From the NCBI GenBank assembly GCA_932521025.1, contig OW051471.1:13144001-13208000 (forward strand): a stretch of 64,000 nt of DNA. Direction: 5' to 3'. The notes beneath the pieces were generated by a model that did not search any database, had not been told where the DNA came from, and worked only from the letters and a program-made list of their open reading frames with translations. The position numbers and the translations under genes are program-made. Positions 1-10,499 of the stretch are shown piece after piece. The DNA comes from Oscheius onirici. Taxonomy: Eukaryota; Nematoda; Chromadorea; Rhabditida; Rhabditidae. Numbering within the stretch: the first letter of the stretch is position 1; each line of letters starts with the position of its first letter.

Positions 1-1204
1 ATCATCATCATGTCGTAGTGAGAAATCTGACGGTTACCCATCGTGAACTCGAAATCCATGTCTGTAGGGACGAGGGAGAGCTTGTCCGATGGATTTGTCA
101 TGCTAAAAAGACGTTGATTTTGAAGGATATTCACTTACAAGTTGGCTCCATACTCCATCATTGATCCGTACTCGAAGGGGGTGAAGCTAAATAGTGTTCA
201 GACTCAGAAACCTACTGAAACCTACATAGCATTCTCTTGAGCAGAAACCTTCTGGAAATTGCCGACGCTGCTTGGATTCACGTAGGTCGTATCAACATTG
301 ACATAGGTATCACGGTCAGACCTCGACTGCATGTGGAAGAAGCCCAAAGCGTGAGTGAATTCATGAGCCGGAGTTCCAATAACCTCACAGCCGTCTCCGA
401 GGGAAAGGGTCTGCTCTCCGCCGATCATTCCAATAGAAGAGTAGCATCCGGCTCCGTTGATGACCTACAGATTTAATTGAATCTTTCCGGATAAAATCCA
501 ACCTTGATTCTGTTGGTAGCAGTGGAGTTTTGAACAAAATTGACACAAGTGCGGCTTTTAATGTAAGCTAGAGCTTGCTCTGTCACATTGATTTTGCGGG
601 CACCTAAATTCAAGTTATTTGGTTCTACTGATGAGCTCTACTGATGGAAGTGTCGTAGTAATAGTTGACAGTATTTGCAGCCCACTTTTTGTAATAAGTA
701 GATGCTTGTCTCTTGCTTCTAGTCAAATCGGGATTCAGGGTCTTCTCCATGGCGGAGAGTTGTTCACTGAAAGGATATTCTTTGATCAAAAGTCATTTTA
801 CTTTGTCAAGTTGATGTCAGACTCGTAGAAGAAGGGAGCAATTCCGCTTCTGGCGTTGACCTCGGCAGGATCCTGAGGAGCCGTTTCTTCCGTTTCTTCT
901 ATCTCAATTTTCTTGTGCTTCTAAAAAATGTAGGTTGAGAAGTCTCCGATCTACTCACAGCAAGACGCTCCTTCAGCTTGGCCTTCTGCTCATCAGTCAA
1001 TTTTGGTGCACGGTTGAACTTTTCGAGACGAGCACGGCGTTCCTCCATGTTCAGACCGAGATTTCTGCCCATCTTCGCCTTTGTCTCATCGGTAATGGTC
1101 TTTCCACGACGATGACCGCGTCCTCTGGGACGGGGAGAAGAAGCATCCTGGGCCAGGACGGCAAGGACGAGGAGGGCTGGTAGAAGCAACGGGAGCAGTT
1201 GCAT
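1..1204 (-). CDS. Astacin-family zinc metalloprotease (NAS type), 3' end cut off by the window
   Basis: Secreted zinc endopeptidase of the astacin family; in nematodes these process cuticle and digestive proteins. Seven exons read cleanly in frame: 1204-959, 920-802, 766-642, 603-503, 464-226, 186-139 and 102-1 (continuing off the edge). The start at 1204 gives a signal peptide (MQLLPLLLPALLVLAVLAQ), then a basic propeptide, a dibasic RSKR processing site and the catalytic domain. The zinc motif HEFTHALGFFH is in exon 5 and the Met-turn (SMMEY) in exon 6. The 38-bp intron at 502-465 has a weak donor (GTTGGA) but is needed to join RIK to VINGAGCYS, the usual astacin sequence. In-frame ATGs lie upstream, but the signal peptide favours 1204. 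The C-terminus, where EGF, CUB or ShK domains would show the subclass, is outside the window. Confidence 0.93.
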
Positions 1205-1756
1205 CGTTTGATACTTTCTCATGCTCAGCCCCATTCTTTTATAGTAATGCATTTTTGTTGAATCAGGCTTGCAACGAGAGCTTGTTGAACATTTGGGCAA
1301 AGTCTAACGAACGACTTTTCTATGAACATGTTGAAACAGGCGAGTTCGAATATGCAGGAGGTTTTCTCGTGAAAATTTCGGCAGATTTCCTCTTCCAGGA
1401 ACTCTTTTACCTCCTTTTTATTGTTTTTACATAAAATGACCTCGGATTGTCCAAAGACTTCATCTATTCGGATCCTGCTCATCAAATTTCATAAAGCTTC
1501 CATTCACTTTTCTTCAAGCATTTGGACTTTTTCTCAGTCCGAACACCGATGTCCAATGAGCAACGTGACATCCATGAAACAAAGGTTAGCTCCCAGATTG
1601 TTGATACAGCAGTGCCAATGGTCTCTTTCGGAAAGATTAGTCTAGTTTCTTCGGCTATCAAAGTTGCTGGATTTCTGCTTTTGTTTTTAATTTTTATCGT
1701 TACCGTAGACCAGTTTAAAAGCAGCAAAACTCAAAATAAAGACGTGTTTTTGTTTT

Positions 1757-2040
1757 TTTTAGCAACAAAAGAACGGACTGCACCATCGTGTTCAGGACCC
1801 TCAAAAACCCCAGAAACTAAAATGCAAAAAACTTTTTTGTTGACGGAGATCGAACCAACAACCCCTGGTGGCGTTTGACTGCCAGACAATGATGATAACC
1901 ACTCGGCCATGGGAACCCGGGTCACACCCGTATCGTCTCGTCACGATTGGTTTACGACCTCCCAGGAAAAATCCCAATTTTCAATTGTTCATAAGTTCAA
2001 TTTCTAAGGCATCAGAATATCCGACCCTGTTCGGAAAATT
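1757..2040 (-). repeat. tRNA-like repeat (SINE candidate), copy 1
   Basis: Read on the minus strand it has an A-box-like GGCCGAGTGGTTA near 1910 and a B-box-like GGTTCGATCTCC near 1850, spaced as in a tRNA. It shares flanking blocks on both sides with the copies at 12.2, 27.6, 49.1, 54.5 and 61.5 kb. The tRNA part is more diverged here than at 54.5 and 61.5 kb. Confidence 0.75.
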
Positions 2041-2065
2041 TTGTTTCGAGAAGAGTAAGAATAAT

Positions 2066-2147
2066 TTTTTAATCTCCCCAACGAAAAGTTCATGAGCTGC
2101 TCCTTGGTATACTGTGGGCTGTCAGAAGAAGAATGGTACTGAAACTG
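2066..2147 (-). pseudogene. Fragment resembling a chemoreceptor exon
   Basis: About 75 bases closely match part of exon 5 of the chemoreceptor gene at 11.9-14.7 kb (around 12975-13045), including the stretch encoding HEYAKEQLMNF on the minus strand. The copy lacks several bases and has no continuing exon structure around it. It is probably a remnant of a duplicated receptor gene. Confidence 0.6.
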
Positions 2148-2799
2148 ATTCGATTCTGATTGTTACTCTTTGTGGTCAAAACTGCCAATTTCAGCGTGTC
2201 CTTGTAACTACGAAGTTTTGTAGCCATCCATGGTCAGATTGCTCAGGAGTTGCTCCACCGGCAGATGCGTACATAGCGCGTGGGTTGATCTACAGCCTAT
2301 CCACTTTAAATTGCTCCCAGGTGTGTGTGTTAGTGTGTCTGTCGGAAGCTTTAATTGGCAATCAAAATAGAGCAATTTGTGCGCACAATTAAGGGAAAGG
2401 AGTTAGTGTAACAAGTTTAGACAAGTCAATTTGCAAGTGCGTGGACTTTGATTATTTTTGACTGGGGATAGTTTCCAGACAGGAGAGAAGTGCGGGTTAG
2501 GAATACGGGAAAGCGTTCAAGGGGGTTTCTACTATAACTTCAGCTCCAACGGGACCGTATCACAACTGGAGAACAGGGATAGAGGAGAACAGGAGCACGT
2601 GGAAATAGGGACAGGGAGATCAGCAGGGAAGGATAGGCACACGAAAATTAACATGAAGTTAGAGAGACGAAAGGAGGGAAAAATTGGACAGAAGAAAGGG
2701 GACATACCGATAGGGACATCATAATTGGTAGGGAAAGAAAAAAACAGATGACGGACAGGGGTACGAGAAAACCGGGAAAGGCAGAGCACAGTGCAGAAT

Positions 2800-3007
2800 G
2801 CAAGGGTGGACAGAGAGAAAGTGTCGAGAAACTAGAAACAGAGGGACAGGACAGGTGGACAGAGGGACAGGTGGACAGAGGGACAGAGGGACAGGTGGAC
2901 AGAGGGACAGGTGGACAGAGGGGCAGAGGGACAGAGGGACAGAGGGACAGAGGGACAGAGAGGCAGAGGGACAGGTGGACAGAGGGACAGAGGGATAGAG
3001 GGATAGA
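2800..3007. repeat. Tandem repeat, period 8 (AGGGACAG / GTGGACAG)
   Basis: About 200 bases are built almost entirely from two 8-base variants, AGGGACAG and GTGGACAG, degenerating upstream into purine-rich sequence from about 2560. The open frame through it is only the repeat translated. Confidence 0.85.
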
Positions 3008-3207
3008 CTGTTAACTGCTATCTGTATGAAAAGGACAAAACTAAGTCACTTAGCCCCGGAGGGGCGTAGCACAACTTGTTCTAAAAAGTTTCTCATTCAT
3101 GTGCACTGTTTGTTTTGAATCTCCATTTACATTCAGAAATTCATTGAAAAGTTTATGTGTAAAAAAGAAAAGAAATTGTATTTACAAAATCAACAAATGC
3201 ATGTGTC

Positions 3208-4071
3208 TTATTCCAAGAGACACTCGGACGGTCCACGCCTTCTCGGCTTTCTCTTGTCCTTTCCTTCCAGCTTCTCGTAGTTGATTCCGGTCTCGAAGCC
3301 ACAACAGCCAACCTTTTCGGTCTGTAAAATTTTTCAAAATTGAACAACTCGTAATCTTACCACATCAGAGAACTGATTGATTCCGCAAGTGAAGGAAGTC
3401 TTGCCCTTCTTGTACTTTTCGTTGTGATTCTCGACACGAAGCACAGATTTCACGTATTCGCGTCGATGGGCCGGATATGTCTCCTTCGGCCACTCTTTGC
3501 CTACAATCTTTTGCTAACAGACTCGAGTTGATATACTTACAGAACTTTTTGACGTATTCGGGATAGTCAGCAAAGGCTTTGACGACTCTCTTCTTCAGGG
3601 CGCTCTTGCTTGAGTACATTTCAGGACCATGAGAGATCCCTGAATTTTTGTACTCAGCAAAAGACACTAGGGGACGAACTCACATGTTTCACCAGTGAGC
3701 TCGTCAATGTCGTTTTGGAGGTCGTCCTAAAATAGATCGTTGTCTGGGTAAGTTTTGTTTTGATCTTTGTCTATTTTCTGACATTTTGAATCCAAAACAT
3801 CATGAAAAACGTTCAGACCGAACTAATGGTCAGAACGAAGAGAACAGGTTTTTTCTGGACACTTGCTAAACTTTTTGCGTTCAGTTTACGTATCCTGACA
3901 TCTAAAAACATAACCAGCAAAAGGAAGAAACTATACCTTGTCAAGATCCTTAGACTTCTCCTCCTCCTTGCTCGGCGGGGAAATGGACTTCTTCTTCTGT
4001 CGCTTCGTTACTTTTCTTCCAGCATGTTGAGACGGCTCCGAATGGGCTCTCTTTCTCAAATTTCTGACCAT
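3208..4071 (-). CDS. Short protein with an I29 cathepsin-propeptide-like domain and a basic N-terminus; no protease domain
   Basis: Five exons join in frame: 4071-3937, 3726-3685, 3639-3541, 3500-3361 and 3321-3208, about 176 residues. An acceptor-like TTTTTAG lies just before the ATG, fitting a trans-spliced start. The first 45 residues are strongly basic with bipartite nuclear-signal character (RKRAHS, KRQKKK). The C-terminal half fits the I29 propeptide inhibitor domain of papain-type cathepsins: spaced aromatic/basic positions, then VENHNEKYKKGKTSFTCGIN and QFSDVT. The frame stops 37 residues later with no Cys-His protease domain, and no signal peptide is visible. Known stand-alone I29 proteins inhibit cathepsins; a nuclear or cytosolic inhibitor role here is inference. 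Confidence 0.8.
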
Positions 4072-4456
4072 TTTTTGACTAAAAATGGACAGTTTGACCG
4101 TGAAAAAGGAAAAGAGAGAGCGAATGGCACCAAGACGAGACAAACAAGTCGGCTGAAAACACGTGAGATAGCATCCCCCGGCCTGCGTACGCAATTGCGT
4201 ATAATGAACAACAACTCGAGCCAAACGCTATCTTTCCACTGGTCAGGTGCCTTGAAATATTTCTTTTACGACTCTTCTGATAATGGAAAATTAGTGAGGT
4301 TACAGTAGAACTTTTCGGCACTGTAAACGCGTATTGTGTAGAATACCGCGGAAACGGTTTCACGTTAACTTTTTCCACGGGTAAAGAGAGAAGCTTCCAA
4401 GGTTAGCGCAATGCTATAAAAGGCAGGAAAAGTGTTTGGAGAGTACGTCCACCAAA
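4072..4456. other. Divergent intergenic region between the I29 gene and a collagen
   Basis: It holds the shared upstream region of two divergent genes, including the collagen TATA box at 4415. No gene seen. Confidence 0.6.
4415..4421 (+). promoter_or_regulatory. TATA box of the first collagen
   Basis: TATAAAA, 42 bases before the collagen ATG. This implies a leader of only about 10-15 bases if transcription starts about 30 bases downstream. Confidence 0.6.
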
Positions 4457-5451
4457 ATGGAAGACAGCTCTCGACTCAAGGTAACTTTCAACTTGAACTA
4501 ATTCAAGCTGGAAATTCAGGCTTACCGCTTTGTGGCCTACTCGGCTGTGACCTTCTCGGTCGTGGCCGTCCTCTCGGTCTGCATCACACTCCCGATGGTC
4601 TACAACTACATCGGAAACGTGAAGAGAAGCATGCACCACGAGATTGGCTACTGCAAGAGCTCTGCCAGCGCCATCTTCAACGAGATCAACACCTTGAAGA
4701 GCATGCCTGCTGCCAACAGAACCGCTCGTCAGGCTGGATACGACTCTGGAGATGCTGGAGTCAGTGGAGGAAGCAACAGTGCTGGAGGCGGAAGCTGCAG
4801 CGGTTGTTGTCTGCCCGGAGCTGCTGGTCCCGCCGGAACTCCCGGAAAGCCTGGACGCCCTGGAAAGCCTGGAGCTCCTGGATCTCCTGGAAATCCCGGA
4901 AAGCCGCCTCAGGCCCCTTGCGAGCCCATTACTCCTCCTCCATGCAAGCCTTGCCCCGCTGGACCTGCCGGACCTCCTGGACCTCCTGGACCTGCTGGAG
5001 ATGCCGGACAAGATGGGCAGCCTGGTTCTGGAGGAGGAGCTGGAGCTCCTGGACCTGCTGGACCCAAGGGAGCCCCCGGACCCGCTGGAAACCCTGGTGC
5101 TCCTGGAGCTCCTGGACAGCCCGGTCAGGACGGAGCTTCTGAGCCTATCACTCCTGGAGAGCCTGGACCCGCTGGACCTCCCGGTCCTGCCGGACCTGCT
5201 GGACAGCCTGGACAGCCTGGAGGACCTGGATTCCCTGGTTTGTTTTTAGTTAAAGCGGGAATTATGAATTTTTAGGACCTGCTGGACCCAAGGGACCCAG
5301 AGGACCCGACGGACAGCCCGGAAACGACGGAAACCCTGGAGCTCCCGGACAGCCTGGACAGTCTGGAGGATCCGGAGAGAAGGGTATCTGCCCCAAGTAT
5401 TGCGCCATCGACGGAGGAGTCTTCTTCGAGGACGGAACTCGTCGTCGTTAA
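4457..5451 (+). CDS. Cuticle collagen 1
   Basis: Structural collagen of the cuticle. Exons are 4457-4480, 4520-5237 and 5276-5451. Order: MEDSSRLK, a hydrophobic type II signal-anchor ([20 protein letters not shown]), a subtilisin-type site (NRTARQAG) about residue 70, Cys pairs (CSGCC), Gly-X-Y blocks interrupted at [13 protein letters not shown], and the ending [20 protein letters not shown] shared by four collagens in this window. Such collagens form disulfide-linked trimers that are cleaved N-terminally and secreted from the hypodermis. Exon 1 encodes eight residues, as in collagens 2 and 4. Its Gly-X-Y region is nearly identical to that of collagen 4 at 33.2 kb. AATAAA lies at about 5470. 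Confidence 0.96.
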
Positions 5452-5751
5452 GCTTTTTTCGCCTTCAGAAAATAAAGATACTCTCGAATCTGTGAACTGT
5501 GCAAACAATGAGCACGCGAAATTTACTTTCCAGTGACATTCCAGTAAACAAGGACCCAATTCCAGGAGTGTCAACTGCTTTATAACTCGGAAATTTGTCA
5601 GCTCAACGTTTCTCCACTCTCAGCTTCTACTTGACTTTTGTTTGAACCTGAAACAAAAACTACGAAAAGTGGGAACGGGCGCGACTGGGCGCGACTCTTA
5701 CCACTCACATTCCTCTAAACTCTCTGCTCAGACATCAACTCAAATTTTAGG

Positions 5752-7113
5752 ATGATTAGACCGAGTCTGCTTCTATTTTGCATCTTCTCTGCTAGTAATG
5801 CTCAGTCTGGTTGTTCTACTTGTGCTCAGCAAGGAACTGTATCTTACCTTGCTGCTCAACAATGTCTTCCAAACGGAGGAGCTTGCCAATGGGATACTAG
5901 TCTAGGAGACTGTTGTGTGAGAGAGCCAAAAAAAATAAAACTTTTACCTGTTTAGAGTACCTACTGCTACCAGCAAGTCGGTCAGAACATTGGAGTGTGT
6001 CAAGATCGACCAGCCTCTAGTCAAACACAGATTCCTCAAAAGAATCCTCCAACTTCTGGTCAGACTGGCTGTACGACCTGTGGATATCTTTCTGCCCAGA
6101 CGGGATCTGGTCAATGCCTTCCGAACGGAGGAGCTTGCCAATGGGACACAAGCCTCGGAAATTGTTGTGTATGAGACTCAAAAATTGTCATAGTTTTCTC
6201 ACTCAGAGTACATATTGTTATCAGCAAGTTGGTCAGAGCATGGGAGTTTGCCAAGACCGACCTGCTAGCTCCTCTTCTGGAGTTCAACGAAATCCTTCTA
6301 CGTACTCGCAGCCAAGCTATCAGACTGGCTGTACCACTTGTCAACAAGGCTCTGGACAGCCTGCTACTGTGCAGAGAAATCCTTCGGGACAGTGTATTCA
6401 AAATGGACAGAGTTGTCAATGGGACACCAGCATGGGAAACTGTTGTGTAAGTTTTCCGAGTCTCACCAAAAAAAAGTACACAAAAATTCAGAGTACCTAC
6501 TGTTACCAGCAAGCAGGACAGTCTACTGGAGTTTGTCAGACACGGTCTTCTCCTTCTGTTCAGAGGAATCCAGGCACTCAGCCTCAATACGATCCCTATC
6601 CAACCTATTCAAATCAGCAACCTTCTCAAAACCAGCCTTGTAATACGTGTCAACAGAATTATGGATCTTCTGGACAGGGTAGTTGCCTTCAAAATGGGCA
6701 GACGTGCACCTACAGCGGTAGCATGGGCAACTGTTGCGTAAGAACAGTTGGGAAAATATCCTTGGAATGATTTCAGAGCGGTTGGTGCAAGCAGCTAGAG
6801 TCTCAAACTACTGGAGCTTGTCAACAACCGGGAAACGCAGGTTCGTCTTATCAGCAAGGAGCTCCGATGAGTCAGCCCTCTTCTTCGCAAGTTTACTACT
6901 CGCCAGCTAACAATCAAAACCAACAAGCGGGCTGCTTGAGCAATGGACAGCAGTGCACTTGGAGTGGCAGCATGGGCAACTGTTGTGTGAGTAAACGAGT
7001 CGCGACGAAAAGTTCACGGTGATTTTTAGAGCGGATGGTGTAGACAGATGGAAAACGAGGCTACTGGAACTTGCAGTGTGAAATTGTCTTCTGGATATCT
7101 TTTCAGGCTTTAA
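5752..7113 (+). CDS. Secreted cysteine-rich protein made of repeated one-exon modules
   Basis: Six exons, all phase 0: 5752-5916, 5956-6168, 6207-6446, 6492-6737, 6777-6986 and 7030-7113, about 385 residues. It starts with a signal peptide (MIRPSLLLFCIFSASNA). Each internal exon begins STYCYQQ or SGWC and ends in a WDTSMGNCC-like block, so every intron splits the protein between the CC pair and the next module. The module is: S-x-(Y/W)-C, a VC or TC, a low-complexity Gln/Ser/Asn/Pro linker, CxTC, then CxxNGxxCxWxxSMGNCC. This layout points to growth by exon duplication with symmetric phases. I do not recognise the family; an extracellular structural or defence role is possible but unsupported. 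Confidence 0.88.
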
Positions 7114-7240
7114 ATATAGAGAATTCTAATCAGCCAACTTTTTCAATGCTGCTACGAGGGATTGTAGACCAATAAACATTGGAAACAAGTTGACAGCAAA
7201 TGTTTATTTGCTAGAGAGAATTCCGAAAAGCAGGATGAGT

Positions 7241-8228
7241 TTAACGGCGAGTTCCGTCCTCGAAGAAGACTCCTCCGTCGATGGCGCAGTACTTGGGGCA
7301 GATACCCTTCTCTCCGGCTCCTCCAGCCTCTCCGGCCTGTCCGGGAGCTCCGGGGTTTCCGTCCTGTCCGGGCTGTCCGTCGGGTCCGTTTGGTCCCTTG
7401 GGTCCAGGGGCTCCTAAATATTTTGATTAGTTCTTTCTGAAAGTTGAATCATACCGGGCTGTCCATCGGATCCAGGCTGTCCGGGCTGTCCGGGAGGACC
7501 CTGAGGTCCAGCAGGTCCAGCGGGTCCAGGCTCTCCGGGGAGGATGGGCTCGGAAGGAGCGTCCTGTCCAGGGTTTCCGGGGGTTCCGGGAGCTCCAGGG
7601 TTTCCAGCGGGTCCAGGAGGTCCCTTGGGTCCGGGCTGTCCAGGGGCTCCATCGTTTCCGGGTCCTCCGGGCTGTCCATCAGTTCCAGCGTCTCCAGCGG
7701 GTCCAGGAGGTCCAGGAGGTCCGGCAGGTCCAGCGGGGCAAGGCTTGCATGGAGGAGGAGTAACGGGCTCACAAGGCTGCTGAGGCGGCTTTCCTGGGTT
7801 TCCGGGGAGTCCAGGAGCTCCGGGCTTTCCGGGGCGTCCAGGCTTTCCGGGAGTTCCGGCGGGACCAGCAGCTCCGGGCAGACAGCAAGCGTCGCAACCT
7901 CCAGCAGCGGCTTGTCCTCCAGAGACTCCGCTGTCTCCGTATCCAGCCTGACGAGCAGTTCTGTTTCCGGCGGGGATGTTCTTCAGGGTGTTGACTTCGG
8001 TCCAGATGTCCTTGGCGGATCCACGGCAGTAGTTGATCTCGTTGTGCATGGTCCTCTTGACCTGGTGGACGTAGTTGTACACCATGGGCAAGGTGACGCA
8101 GACCGAGAGGACGGCCACGACCGAGAAAGTGACGGCCGAGTAGGCCACAAAGCGGTAAGCCTGAGAAAAGGAGGAAATTAGAAGGAAAGAGGAGAGGAAA
8201 GTACCTTAATACGTTGCTCGAGATCCAT
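7241..8228 (-). CDS. Cuticle collagen 2
   Basis: Same subfamily as collagens 1, 3 and 4. Exons are 8228-8205 (MDLEQRIK), 8160-7455 and 7413-7241, with the same intron positions as collagens 1 and 4. It has the signal-anchor segment, an NRTARQAG cleavage site, the CDACC cysteine cluster, Gly-X-Y blocks interrupted at [13 protein letters not shown], and the conserved ending after [10 protein letters not shown]. Its N-terminal half is closer to collagen 3 (28.9 kb) than to collagens 1 and 4. Open frames in other registers are artefacts of the GC-rich tripeptide repeats. Confidence 0.96.
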
Positions 8229-8263
8229 TGCTGAATGCTGACTATCTCTGCCATTGGCCGGCC

Positions 8264-8270
8264 TTTTATA
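8264..8270 (-). promoter_or_regulatory. TATA box of collagen 2
   Basis: TATAAAA on the minus strand, 42 bases before the ATG at 8228, the same spacing as collagen 1. Confidence 0.6.
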
Positions 8271-8502
8271 ATTGGCAGCCAGTGGGCGTCAGACACCCTG
8301 ATTTTTTTATTTAGTTCAGTTCGCTTAGCGGGTCGCGGTTGTACAAGGGCAAAATCACACGGCCTCTCCACCTTTCCGCCGCTATCTCCGTCGATGCCGT
8401 TGGCGAAAGAACCGGCCCCTATGCACAACACCTGTCGGTCGTTTAAGAACACAAAAGTCCTTGAGGGAGAAAGTGTTTAATTTGTTTAATTTGCTTAGAT
8501 GG

Positions 8503-10499
8503 TTATCTATCGTGGCGACAGTCGTTGGTTGACGTTACGGATGAGACAAAGGTTGTCGACTGAGGAAAGAAAATATCCCAGAGCTTCTCCCGTAGTTGTG
8601 GGCAGGAAATGATGAGGAGAAGTGGCTGGAAAACGAACATGGTTTCTGTCGTCATCGATCTGAAAATGTGGTGTTTTTTTATCGAAATTTGGCATAAAAC
8701 AAACTGTTGTCTAGAAGTCCACAGCAGCAAAGATGTGTTCTGTGTCAATAGAGAAAACAGATGGAGAACACTTCTTCCAGCTGGAAGAATCAGCATCACA
8801 AAAGTAGCTATAGCACATCGCAGAAGCACTATTTGTCTTTTCTAAAACTGTTTGTTTTTAGAATTTTCTCCCTCAATTACCTTATTCCTCTCCTGTAGAA
8901 GAAACAGCCGTTTTCTGGCTACAATTCCTGTTATAGTATAGAGTACAATACAGACTGTTGTCGTGCCCAGACTCATGACAATTTCCGTTATTGTATCCAA
9001 CTGAAAAAAAGAGGGTGACAGACAAAAATAGAAGTTTTTGAACAAGTGAAGAAACAGACCTTGTCAACCTCTGGATCCGGACTAAACCCAAAAATGTCCG
9101 AATTGTTATCAACCCTGGTCGAGAATTTGTTATTTGCCGAATAGGATATGACTCGTTCACCAATAGTCAGTACATATCCAGCTGCAAAGAGGAAGATTAT
9201 GGTGACTGGACTCCAGAACTAAATTTAAAATTTCAAAATCACATCATTTGTGCACTCACTCTGATGTAAGCATTGGGGGTAGTGAAGTGGAAAGCGCTCA
9301 GACGGTTGGCTGCTACAAGGATATGTCCAATGTAGAGATTATTTCTCAGGAGAATGAACCAGTAGTACTCCCATTCAACGATTAGATTGTCGCTCGATAC
9401 TTCGTAGTAGATTAGACGGTACTTTCGACAGCGATTCATAAAGGTCGTTGTGAGGTACATCGTGATCTCTTGGAAACCCTGAAAGACAATTTTATAGAGG
9501 ATTCCGAAAAGGGAAAAAAACATTCAGTCCCACTTTCAGAAAACTGTATAGTAACTGAAAATGAGACGGTTTTATATATATCTCTGTCCCCCTTGTCTAG
9601 ACATGGCTCCGGGCCAGGCCGAAACTTTCAGGCTTTGGGGTTCCAATTTTCAGACCTCAAATTTTTTTTTGCAAGCGCTGTCTTCTGACCATTGTTTGGG
9701 CGGCGTAAGGACTCGTTTCTGCAGAAAATACACTCCTTTGCAAAATTTTGACAACAAACCGTTTTTTGGCGAAACTCTGGGAGTAAGTTGTTTCCAGAGT
9801 CCGGGACTATCACCAATCCAGCATGATCAAAAACCGGTCAAAATTCAGCATGGTCAAAAAACCCCAGAAAACAATTTTAAGCATAGTTCATTTTTTGATT
9901 TGCTCTGTAATCTTAGAGGCGCGCTTTGACGAAAATTTCAAAATCAAGCGCTGCAAAAATTTCGCAACAGCCGGTTTTTTTCTAGAAACCCAAAAAATTT
10001 CCGTCCCAATGTGTCAAATAATGTACTAGAAACTATATAAAGACTCTCTCAACAAGCAACAGTGTCCCAAAATATGGTGGGCACCAAATGAGATCCCTTT
10101 GAGATGCAGATGGCTTACTGTTGCAGAGTAGTTTTTGAAGCAAATTTAGTTCTGTAAAGGCGGCTCGTTGTCAAACTTTTGCAAAGGAGTGTATACTCTT
10201 CAATAATTAAAACCCTGATAAATAACGAAATTTGTCCTTTTTTGAATTTCCGCACCCAGATTATTCCTTCATTTTTGAAAAATTCATCCCGCGAACAATT
10301 TTTTGAGCCATGCCAGCCATGTCTACCTTTGTCTCACCTGAATGATGCAGATCAAGAAGAACGGTCCCAAAAAGAAGGACTTCTCGGTGCTGGTTCTTGC
10401 TCGTATGATGACCAGCAAGATTATTAGATGTAAAAGTGCAGAAAGTGTACTGTAGACAACCCACAGCCATTCCCACGCCGGGAGCGAGTCAATGGACAT
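8503..10499 (-). CDS. Seven-transmembrane serpentine chemoreceptor A
   Basis: Six exons join in frame: 10499-10338, 9478-9260, 9218-9060, 9000-8881, 8841-8705 and 8659-8503, about 317 residues, full length for a nematode chemoreceptor. An acceptor-like TTTCAG lies just before the ATG. Hydrophobic segments include WVVYSTLSALLHLIILLVII (first) and WSPVTIIFLFAAGYVLTI; RNNLYIGHILVAANRLSAF looks like the third helix and its intracellular end. The family is the nematode Sr group, perhaps Srg/Srv-like; I cannot fix it. It is paralogous to receptor C (16.2-18.5 kb), with identical intron positions. The 859-bp first intron contains an inverted-repeat element. Expected site: cilia of sensory neurons. 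Confidence 0.87.
9729..10193. mobile_element. Inverted-repeat element (MITE-like) in intron 1 of receptor A
   Basis: Left end TACACTCCTTTGCAAAA and right end TTTTGCAAAGGAGTGTA are inverted copies, extending inward with mismatches for about 35 bases. TA at each outer edge fits Tc1/mariner-type insertion. No transposase frame inside (465 bp). Confidence 0.7.

Larger units (their letters stand above)
1205..3207. other. Intergenic region, repeat-rich
   Basis: No gene is supported here. It holds a tRNA-like repeat (1757-2040), a fragment resembling a chemoreceptor exon (about 2066-2147) and a period-8 tandem repeat (about 2800-3007). Short open frames overlapping these are repeat translations. 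Confidence 0.6.

Noticed and set aside
2748..3014. 88-codon frame rich in RGTEGQ repeats
   Set aside because: It is the translation of a period-8 DNA repeat.
4432..5249. Overlapping long open frames in all registers of the collagen genes
   Set aside because: They arise from the Gly-X-Y codon periodicity and GC-rich composition; only one frame has the signal-anchor, cysteines and conserved ending.
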